Source of the DNA: Candidatus Latescibacteria bacterium 4484_7 | GTDB lineage: Bacteria; Krumholzibacteriota; Krumholzibacteriia; Krumholzibacteriales; Krumholzibacteriaceae | DNA: 6,098 nucleotides | Assembly: GCA_002085285.1 (NCBI GenBank) | Contig: NATK01000118.1 | Span: forward strand, 1-6,098 | Reading direction: 5' to 3' | Shown here: positions 1 to 5,582 of the stretch, piece after piece | How positions within the stretch are numbered: position 1 is the stretch's first letter | Layout of the letters: each line of letters opens with the position of its first letter | Made by a program: the position numbers and the translations under genes | Notes under the pieces: generated by a model | What the model saw: the letters and a program-made list of their open reading frames with translations, nothing else | What the model was told of the DNA's origin: nothing | The model's database searches: none

Positions 1-855
1 AAGGACGCAAAATCAAAAGCCAAGAGTTCTAATGCAGGGAAGGTTGCGGAATCGGAAAAATCGGTTAGAGCGGCCCCTGAGGGAATGGTGTTTATAAAAG
101 GCGGCTGGTTCAAGATGGGCTCGAATGACGGCGAAGATGACGAGAAGCCGGTGCACAGGGTTTGGGTTGATGATTTTTACATGGACAAATATGAGGTGAC
201 GAATGCGGAATATGAGGTGACGAATGCGGAGTTTAAGAGGTTTGTGGATGCAACGGCTTATGTAACGACGGCGGAGAAGGAGGGGAGTGCTTGGAACTGG
301 AACGGTAAAGAGTGGAAGGAAATAAAGGGATCCAACTGGATGCATCCCTCTGGACCGGGTAGCGGCATAAAAGGCAAGATGGATTATCCAGTTGTAAATG
401 TGAGCTGGAGTGATGCTGTTGCGTATGCTGAATGGGCAGGGAAGCGTCTTCCGACGGAGTCTGAGTGGGAGTATGCGGCGAGGGGAGGGTTAAAGGGAAA
501 GAAGTATCCCTGGGGAAATGAGATAATGCACAATGATGCAAATTACTGGGGGACCGGAGGAAGAGATAGTTGGGAATATACTGCGCCTGTAGGAAGCTTT
601 CCTCCTAATGGATATGGGCTTTATGATATGGCTGGTAACGTATGGGAGTGGTGTTTGGATTGGTATGACAAGAAATATTATAGTAAAAGCCCTGAGCGAA
701 ATCCGAAGGGCCCGGATACCGGCACCTATCGCGTTGTTCGCGGCGGTGGCTGGTACGGTGGACCTCGCGACTTGCGGTGCGCTGATCGTAACTTCGACAG
801 CCCAGAGGGCAGGTACAGCCCTCTTGGCTTCCGCTGCGCCAAGGATGCCCGGTAG
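1..855 (+). CDS. FGE-sulfatase domain protein (SUMF1/EgtB/PvdO superfamily), C-terminal part, catalytic Cys pair absent
   Basis: The frame is open from base 1, so the N-terminus lies outside the window; the 284 visible residues end at TAG 853-855. Residues 1-27 are a K/A/S-rich linker. The FGE-sulfatase domain (PF03781, C-type-lectin-like fold) runs from about residue 28 to the end, with family landmarks GGWFKMGS, the DKYEVTNAE strand, LPTESEWEYAARGG, the YDMAGNVWEW core (208-217), RVVRGGGW (244-251) and a terminal LGFRCA. True formylglycine-generating enzymes have a CxxxxC copper site just after the RGGS strand. Here that stretch reads YGGPRDLRCA, with no such pair, so sulfatase activation is unlikely and a ligand-binding role or another superfamily chemistry is more probable. 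A 7-residue in-frame duplication sits at about residues 63-77. The 3' end from about base 697 is more GC-rich and prefers CGC/CGT arginine codons, whereas upstream AGG/AGA dominate. This is the first visible gene of the cluster; its job there is inferred. Confidence 0.9.
   Translation, partial: KDAKSKAKSSNAGKVAESEKSVRAAPEGMVFIKGGWFKMGSNDGEDDEKPVHRVWVDDFYMDKYEVTNAEYEVTNAEFKRFVDATAYVTTAEKEGSAWNWNGKEWKEIKGSNWMHPSGPGSGIKGKMDYPVVNVSWSDAVAYAEWAGKRLPTESEWEYAARGGLKGKKYPWGNEIMHNDANYWGTGGRDSWEYTAPVGSFPPNGYGLYDMAGNVWEWCLDWYDKKYYSKSPERNPKGPDTGTYRVVRGGGWYGGPRDLRCADRNFDSPEGRYSPLGFRCAKDAR
188..230 (+). repeat. 21-bp in-frame tandem duplication in the FGE-like gene
   Basis: Bases 188-209 match 209-230 perfectly at an offset of 21, so the segment encoding YEVTNAE occurs twice in a row. 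FGE-family proteins normally have one copy of this DKYEVTNAEF strand, so the second is an extra seven residues. The near-perfect identity suggests a recent slippage or duplication that kept the frame. It falls in an early beta-strand/turn of the domain, and the effect on folding is unknown. Confidence 0.95.
730..840 (+). other. Candidate DGR variable region at the 3' end of the FGE-like gene
   Basis: Residues 244-280 have the layout of FGE/CLec-fold DGR targets: RVVRGGGW, then short clusters of changeable residues between fixed ones (PR, LRCA, R, SP, R), ending in LGFRCA close to the stop. The changeable positions Y252, G253, D257, D262, N264, F265, D266, G270, Y272, S273 and P274 use TAC, GGT, GAC, GAT, AAC, TTC, GAC, GGC, TAC, AGC and CCT. 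Every one can be derived from AAC or AAT by changing adenines only, which is how DGR mutagenesis works. G254 (GGA) does not fit an AAY template. No template repeat or reverse transcriptase is visible here, and ordinary FGE-family divergence could look similar. Confidence 0.3.
804..824 (+). repeat. Perfect 7-bp inverted repeat with 7-nt loop
   Basis: AGAGGGC (804-810) and GCCCTCT (818-824) are exact reverse complements around the loop AGGTACA. No T-tract follows and the structure lies inside the FGE-like coding sequence, so it is not a terminator. Its place near the 3' end of the candidate variable region is notable because some DGRs need a hairpin near the end of the variable region, but in the known Bordetella phage case that hairpin lies downstream of it. 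Chance is also possible. Confidence 0.5.
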
Positions 856-864
856 GGAGGGGAG

Positions 865-885
865 TGTTCTGTATTCTGTGTTCTG
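865..885 (+). repeat. Three-unit heptamer tandem repeat just after the FGE-like stop codon
   Basis: TGTTCTG (865-871), TATTCTG (872-878) and TGTTCTG (879-885) lie head to tail starting 10 bases after the stop at 855. The middle unit differs at one base. The stretch is followed by a G-run (885-889). The function is unknown; it may be a slippage-prone tract or part of a dispersed repeat family. Confidence 0.7.
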
Positions 886-896
886 GGGGTAGAGGG

Positions 897-1037
897 GTGT
901 ATGAAAGGCTTTTAGGTGCCGAATACGCGCAGGGGCTTACGGCGGCAGGCTATTTCGAACGGTTCGCATTGCACGGCGACAATTACGGCATCAAACATGA
1001 TCGAAAGAGAATGTATAGATTGGAGGTTGGCAGGTGA
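897..1037 (+). CDS. Possible small protein of 46 residues, overlapping the next gene by GTGA
   Basis: A frame runs from GTG 897 to TGA 1035-1037. The stop overlaps the GTG start (1034) of the DUF4384 gene by the classic 4-nt GTGA arrangement of translationally coupled genes. A GGGGG run at 885-889 sits 7 bases upstream of the start. The predicted product is hydrophilic and protein-like, beginning VYERLLGAEYAQGL and ending RKRMYRLEVGR, with no signal peptide or membrane segment. The frame is open upstream to 792 and has an alternative GTG at 864. I do not recognise a family. It could be a real small gene, the tail of a former larger gene interrupted at the 5' side, or chance. The overlap and plausible composition are what support it. 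Confidence 0.35.
   Translation: MYERLLGAEYAQGLTAAGYFERFALHGDNYGIKHDRKRMYRLEVGR
1022..1026 (+). promoter_or_regulatory. Shine-Dalgarno GGAGG of the DUF4384 gene
   Basis: GGAGG ends 7 bases before GTG 1034. This spacing, and the signal peptide that follows at once, decide the GTG start over the next in-frame ATG at residue 36, which would remove the export signal. Confidence 0.8.
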
Positions 1038-1891
1038 AGCGTTCATTCCGTTTGTTTATTTTAATAATTCTTTTAGTTCTTTCTCCATGGCCCGCTACAG
1101 CCGGCAGGAAAAATCAAAACGGGAAATGGGTGCAGGAGATGGGCTACTATCCCACCGATGTCGTTGGAAACAAACAGGCAAGGATAAGAGCCATTATGGA
1201 TGCGCGGCGTAAGGCCATCGAGGAGGGCTGCGGAGTGGAGATACTCAGTTCGTCGCTTGTAGAGATGGGGGTTTTGACCAACGACATTTGCCATGCGATA
1301 TACAGCGCTCACGTTGAGGCTAAAAAGGTGCTCAAGGATACGGTTATTGCTATTAAAAACCCAGATGGATCGCATTCGGGCCGCTATGTCGTTGACGCCA
1401 AATTCTACGTGGTCTGCGATGAAGGCAAGGAGGACCCGGGTTTCAATATAGATGTCGCATTGAACAAACACACATTCGAAGAGGGAGAAGATCTCAAAAT
1501 CACCGTCAAACCGACGAGGGATTGTTACATCTCCGTATTCTCGGTATATGAAAACGGAGAGATTCATCTGATATTTCCAAATGCAATCGAAAAGGATAAC
1601 CGCGTGGAGTCCGGTGAAAAAAGGACGATCCCGGGGAACGATTACTATGGCTTTACGCTCGAGCCCCTTAAGGACCAGCTTCAGAGTAACGAGGCGGTTA
1701 TCGTCGTCGGAACGAAGAAAGATATCCCCTATTTCACCGGTATGGATAGGTGGAAGATAGAGAATACACCAGGCCCCAAATTAAAGGGCAGAGATTTTGT
1801 CCGCTGGCTGCTCGGCATCGAAAGGGACCAAAGGGTGATCGCTGTTGATGGGTATACGGTTTCCGCAAAGACGAAGGGAGGACTGTTCTAA
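1034..1891 (+). CDS. Exported DUF4384 domain protein with LPP20/FlgT-N-like N-terminal region
   Basis: The 285-residue product starts at GTG with a good GGAGG. Residues 1-23 form a Sec signal peptide: basic KR at 2-3, hydrophobic core 5-17, and cleavage most likely after ATA (A23/G24). There is no lipobox cysteine. Residues about 45-125 have the helix ARRKAIEEGCGVEI followed by strands VKDTVIAIKNP-like and RYVVDAKFYVV, resembling the LPP20/FlgT N-terminal fold seen in envelope proteins (moderate confidence). Residues about 137-228 match DUF4384: FNIDVALNKHTFEEGEDL, YISVFSVYENGEIHLIFPN, then GFTLEP and EAVIVVGTKKDIPYF. The C-terminal 250-275 segment (DFVRWLLGIERD) is usual after this domain. 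Four cysteines (66, 86, 128, 164) could form disulfides outside the cytoplasm. DUF4384 is often found beside or fused to caspase-like peptidases, and here a CHAT protease gene follows after 53 bases, so a partner or regulatory role is inferred. Confidence 0.88.
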   Translation: MKRSFRLFILIILLVLSPWPATAGRKNQNGKWVQEMGYYPTDVVGNKQARIRAIMDARRKAIEEGCGVEILSSSLVEMGVLTNDICHAIYSAHVEAKKVLKDTVIAIKNPDGSHSGRYVVDAKFYVVCDEGKEDPGFNIDVALNKHTFEEGEDLKITVKPTRDCYISVFSVYENGEIHLIFPNAIEKDNRVESGEKRTIPGNDYYGFTLEPLKDQLQSNEAVIVVGTKKDIPYFTGMDRWKIENTPGPKLKGRDFVRWLLGIERDQRVIAVDGYTVSAKTKGGLF

Positions 1892-1944
1892 GCCTCAATA
1901 AATAAATTTTCGCTGCGTCTCGGCGCCCCGTCGGTATCGTTAAG
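1892..1944 (+). other. Short intergenic gap inside the probable operon
   Basis: These 53 bases start AT-rich (an AATAAATAAATTTT tract at 1897-1910) and become GC-rich. I see no hairpin followed by T, so read-through from the DUF4384 gene into the CHAT gene is expected. There is also no clear Shine-Dalgarno before ATG 1945; only a weak TAAG directly abuts it. Confidence 0.5.
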
Positions 1945-4900
1945 ATGAAGTTATCAATATATAAAAGCCTGTTTTTGACACTTGCCCTCGTTTTGTCGTG
2001 GTCTGGCTATGCGCAAGCCGTCTGGATTCCGAGTGACATATCGTATCGGAGATTCGAAGAGCTCGTCGGCAATTCCTACTCGTACGAGGATACGATAAAT
2101 GCCGGCAAGGTAATAAACGCCTTCCCCGCTTATTCGTCTCGCCTGATAGCTGCAGGCATAGATTCGGTGCTTTACTACTACGGCGAAGGCAATGTGTTAA
2201 GGGCAAAATACGTGTTCGACCGCGCCGGATCCAATGCGCGGCTGCTCGAAGGCGCCCGGCAGCGTGGAGCGTTTTTGAAAGAGATCTCGTTCCTCGAAAA
2301 TGCAGGCACATCTGGGATGGACGCTCTGGCGGGCCTTGTCCAAGGGGCCGATTCCGTCTGGGCCATGATTTGTTCGCAGAGCATCGGCTTGAGAGATGCA
2401 GTCGAAAGGCTCGAATCGTTCTCTGCGAGGCTCTCCGATTTAGGGCTGGAGCACCTCGCATTGAATACGACTTTGCGCCGGGCAAAGGTGCTGCAGTGGA
2501 GCGGCAGACGCAAAGAGGCCGCGAGCCTTCTTGCCGAGTCAACGGGTAAGGCCGAGGGCATGGGCTATTTCGATGATTTCGTATTGCTCTCGTGCCGATA
2601 CATCGATATGCTTTCTTCGGGCGGGAACCATTCAAAGGCGGATTCCCTGTTTCGAAGCGCTCGGGAATACCTCTCCGCGGGTAAATTCTACTCGGGCGAA
2701 GGGCGGCTAGCTCTTGCCATGGCGAAGACTGATGAGGAGAAAAGGAGCGGCTATATCGCACACAGCGATTCCCTCTTTCGAATGACGGATGATGCAGCAG
2801 GGTTATTTGATCTTGCCCTGTACAAATTGAGCCTTCTTATAGGCGAAGGAGCCCTCGATACAAGCCGAGCGCAAGCCCCAGACGATTGCATTGGAACGCT
2901 CGATTCTTTGAGGGCTGCTGCCAGGCCCTCGCACGCTTCGATGGGAGAGTATTATCGGTTGAAGGCGCTGCTCGATATGAGAATGGATTCGCTTGAAAAA
3001 GCCGAATCGGATTTTATCCTCTCGTACGTCGAATTTCGCTCGGCTGGCGAGATGCTCGAGCAGGCGAGAGTGCTGATTGAGCTTGCCCGGCTGGAGAGCG
3101 ATCTGCGAAAGCACGTGGAGGTTTTGAGGTATCTGTTCATATCGGAGGGGATATACAGGTACTTTGACGTGAAAGATGGTCTTGTAAAGGTATTTTGCCA
3201 GAGGGCTATCGAGCAGTGCAACGAGTGTAAAATTGGCGAAGCGAAGAGATGGCTTGCAAGGGCGGACGGATCGGCGAGTCGCGCCCGCAAAGAGGAAGCA
3301 TATTACCTTATAAACCTTGTAAGAGCACGGGTTGCAGAGGCGTCGGGCGATACGGAAAAAGCGCTTAAGATACGCCTTGCGCTGAAAGGCTCTAAGGCGG
3401 GCGAATCGCGTTCCATTAAGAATGAGCTGTCGATAGCTGATTTGTACTGCGAGTTGGATGAGCTCGACAAAGCCGATTCGCTTCTCGATGCTCTGTCTCC
3501 CGCGTTAAAGTCGCGAATGAGCATGAGCAGTTGGATTAGATACAACCTTATAAAAGGCAAGGTACTTATGAAGATGGGCGAGGCGGAGAAAGCGGTCGCC
3601 TGCCTTGGCGCGGCTTTTGAAGGGTGCGGGCTCGAGAAGGGTGCAAATCGCCAGGCATTTGACGCTGAAGTTGGAATCGCTGCTAAAGGGGCGACTTATC
3701 CTAGCGCTTCATCCGGCGACTGTAACAGAAGCGATCTGCTGGATTATGAGGCGGAGGCGGGCTACTATCTCTCGATTGCTTACGACTCGTTGGGACGTAA
3801 AGGGCTTGCCGTAGAAACGGGCAGACGTACGATAGAGCTCCTCGAGCTCAAACGGACAAGGATACAGACGGAGAGCATGAAGTACTCGTTCCTCGATAGA
3901 TCGCGGAAGATTTATCGAAAGCAGATAACGAGGCTGCTCGGAGGCGGCAAGAAGGAGCACAGGCTCGAGGCCTGCTATACCCTTTCGTACCTCAAGGGGC
4001 GCGTGATTTCGGAGATGCTCGGGCAGGGCAGCCGCAGCAGCGGCTTCGGCAGCCTCGTTTCGGATTCGCTGCTTGAGGAGCGGGAGAGGATAGGTGAGCG
4101 GATAGAAAAGCTTCAGAGAAAAGCGCGTTCGGACACAATTTCGAAGGCTACATTCGAAGAACTGAAAAGCAAAATGGACAGGGCCCTCGAGGAATTCGAC
4201 AGGCTCAATAGGCAAATAAATCTTGCGGCGTTTTCCAATATAAACGCCCCCGATTACAAGGCGCCTCTACCGATATTCTACGTGAGAAAGAATCTTATCC
4301 CTGACAGCACTGCCGTGCTTCAGTATTTTCTGGACAAGACTTGCTCGTGGGTGTTTGTGATAACGCCTGATACACTGGACGTATTTAGGCTCGATGCCTC
4401 GAAACCCAAAATCAAGCGTCTGGTTGAAAACGTAATTCGACCGTTGCATGATGCGGATAATTACGCCGAGGTTCCCTTTGATGTCGGCTCCTCAAGGAAG
4501 CTGTACCATATATTGATCGGCCCTGTATCGGATGTGCTGACAGGATTAGGTGTCAAGCAGTTGATAATTCAAAGGGATGCTTCTTTGAATCTTCTCCCGT
4601 TTGAGCTGCTCGTTTCCGGTGGCAGTGTAGCGGAAGGAAGCAGCAGCAAGATATATTACGAGTACAGGAATTTGAATTTTCTCGTCGACGATTGCATCGT
4701 CTCCTACATTCCTTCTCTCGAACTCCTTTACGACAGGGTGGGCGGCGTGAGCGGCAAGGCTCGGAAAGGCTTGCTCTGCATTGGATCTCCTTCACCCGGA
4801 GGAAACGAGCAGTTAGCCAGCAATAATCGGGAGCACTTAGAGCAGCTTAAATATGCAGGCGCCGAGCTTAGAGAAGTGGCCGGCGAATTTGGCGGCAGGC

Positions 4901-5418
4901 TCATATTAGGCGCCAATGCCACGGAATCTGCATTCAAACGATATGCGTCTTTCTATCGCTTTGTCCATGTTGCAACTCACGCAAGGTTTTGCGACGCTCA
5001 TCCCGACTCCTCTTATCTGAAATTTTCCGTTGCCAGCGACGGCGAGGACGGACGTCTGCAGATGAGGGAGATATCGTCGATGAAGATTGGCGCGACGTTG
5101 CTGTTTTTGAACGCTTGCGATACCGGCGAGGGAAAGCTTCTCGAGGACGAAGGGTTGATCGGGATAGCGAGAGCCTTTCTGTATGCCGGATGCAGGAATA
5201 TGGTCGTGAATCAGTGGAGAGTTTACGATCGAACAAGCGCTCTGCTGGCCGAGCGTTTTTACTCGAATCTGAAGGCAAGGGGGCTTGCCCCGGCAAATGC
5301 CCTTCGGGAGGCTAAGAAGGAATTGAGAAAGGAGCATGAAACGATTAACGGCATAGAGATCTATTATTACAATCCCGTATTCTGGGCGCCTTCGATAATG
5401 GTGGGTGTGGGGCGTTGA
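1945..5418 (+). CDS. Exported TPR-CHAT protease
   Basis: The 1157-residue product starts at ATG with a Sec signal peptide: K2, K7, hydrophobic core 8-19, and cleavage after AQA (A25/V26). This supports the start despite a poor ribosome site. Residues about 26-670 are a helical TPR-type array; clear units include 350-380 (KAESDFILSYVEF), 533-560 (GKVLMKMGEAEKAVACLG) and 606-636 (YYLSIAYDSLGRKGLAVE). Residues 636-665 (KRTRIQTESMKYSFLDRSR and on) are the helix usually found before CHAT. Residues about 709-757 form a charged coiled coil. The CHAT domain (PF12770, caspase-like fold) fills 773-1157: VLQYFL, LLPFELL (883-889), HVATHA with H1012, LLFLNACDTGEG with C1058, then GIARAFLYAGCRNMVVNQWRV. 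The His/Cys dyad is intact, so an active cysteine protease is expected. CHAT/caspase-HetF proteases usually act in cytoplasmic signalling or defence, so a signal peptide is unusual. It is probably cotranscribed with the DUF4384 gene. Its substrate is unknown. Confidence 0.95.
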   Translation: MKLSIYKSLFLTLALVLSWSGYAQAVWIPSDISYRRFEELVGNSYSYEDTINAGKVINAFPAYSSRLIAAGIDSVLYYYGEGNVLRAKYVFDRAGSNARLLEGARQRGAFLKEISFLENAGTSGMDALAGLVQGADSVWAMICSQSIGLRDAVERLESFSARLSDLGLEHLALNTTLRRAKVLQWSGRRKEAASLLAESTGKAEGMGYFDDFVLLSCRYIDMLSSGGNHSKADSLFRSAREYLSAGKFYSGEGRLALAMAKTDEEKRSGYIAHSDSLFRMTDDAAGLFDLALYKLSLLIGEGALDTSRAQAPDDCIGTLDSLRAAARPSHASMGEYYRLKALLDMRMDSLEKAESDFILSYVEFRSAGEMLEQARVLIELARLESDLRKHVEVLRYLFISEGIYRYFDVKDGLVKVFCQRAIEQCNECKIGEAKRWLARADGSASRARKEEAYYLINLVRARVAEASGDTEKALKIRLALKGSKAGESRSIKNELSIADLYCELDELDKADSLLDALSPALKSRMSMSSWIRYNLIKGKVLMKMGEAEKAVACLGAAFEGCGLEKGANRQAFDAEVGIAAKGATYPSASSGDCNRSDLLDYEAEAGYYLSIAYDSLGRKGLAVETGRRTIELLELKRTRIQTESMKYSFLDRSRKIYRKQITRLLGGGKKEHRLEACYTLSYLKGRVISEMLGQGSRSSGFGSLVSDSLLEERERIGERIEKLQRKARSDTISKATFEELKSKMDRALEEFDRLNRQINLAAFSNINAPDYKAPLPIFYVRKNLIPDSTAVLQYFLDKTCSWVFVITPDTLDVFRLDASKPKIKRLVENVIRPLHDADNYAEVPFDVGSSRKLYHILIGPVSDVLTGLGVKQLIIQRDASLNLLPFELLVSGGSVAEGSSSKIYYEYRNLNFLVDDCIVSYIPSLELLYDRVGGVSGKARKGLLCIGSPSPGGNEQLASNNREHLEQLKYAGAELREVAGEFGGRLILGANATESAFKRYASFYRFVHVATHARFCDAHPDSSYLKFSVASDGEDGRLQMREISSMKIGATLLFLNACDTGEGKLLEDEGLIGIARAFLYAGCRNMVVNQWRVYDRTSALLAERFYSNLKARGLAPANALREAKKELRKEHETINGIEIYYYNPVFWAPSIMVGVGR
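2641..2781 (+). repeat. Internal DSLF repeat in the TPR array, period 42 residues
   Basis: GATTCCCTGTTTCGA (2641-2655) and GATTCCCTCTTTCGA (2767-2781) differ at one base and lie 126 bp apart, encoding DSLFR at residues 233 and 275. The related ADSL motif recurs near residue 510 (KADSLLDAL). The spacing fits a roughly 40-residue TPR unit, so these may be traces of internal duplication of the array; codon-level similarity elsewhere between units is low. Confidence 0.5.
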
Positions 5419-5582
5419 TCGATGATGAGTGTTGCTTGTTGTTCAATCGAGCTGAAACGAGCGAGGCGATGGTTGACAATTAGTGCTGCTTATTATGCGG
5501 TTTGATTTAATAAAGCGGGGATGAGGCGTTCGAATGGTGCCGTGATTAATCAAGGGACGGATAAGCCTCTTTTGCGCACCGG
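5419..5582. other. Intergenic region between convergent genes
   Basis: These 164 bases separate the CHAT stop from the stop of the minus-strand gene. I found no stem-loop followed by a T-tract on either strand. GATTAATC and ACCGGT are short palindromes only. A TTGACA/TATTAT pair on the plus strand has just 12 bases of spacing and leads nowhere. A 27-codon frame (5422-5505) has no supporting features. Confidence 0.5.

Noticed and set aside
1..855. Calling the first gene a true sulfatase-activating formylglycine-generating enzyme
   Set aside because: The CxxxxC copper-binding cysteine pair that follows the RGGS strand in true enzymes is absent.
897..1037. Reading the 46-residue peptide as the helix-turn-helix tail of an IS3-type transposase because of its RKRMYRL motif
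   Set aside because: The resemblance covers only a few residues, and no inverted repeats, target duplications or DDE motifs are nearby.
916..1212. A 98-residue plus-strand frame starting GTG at 916
   Set aside because: It runs out of frame through the signal peptide and early domain of the DUF4384 gene and has unlikely composition.
1073..1567. A 164-residue minus-strand frame opposite the DUF4384 gene
   Set aside because: It has no domain or ribosome site and is fully overlapped by a well-supported gene.
1940..2761. A 273-residue minus-strand frame opposite the CHAT gene
   Set aside because: It is arginine/serine-rich with no recognisable domain and mirrors the TCG/CGA-rich codons of the real gene; the plus-strand gene has signal peptide, TPR and CHAT evidence.
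5473..5496. TTGACA (5473-5478) and TATTAT (5491-5496) as a sigma-70 promoter
   Set aside because: The spacer is 12 bases instead of about 17, and it points into the 3' end of a convergent gene with no plus-strand gene to drive.
5422..5505. A 27-codon frame directly after the CHAT stop
   Set aside because: There is no good ribosome site, no motif and no coding signal beyond an open frame of chance length.
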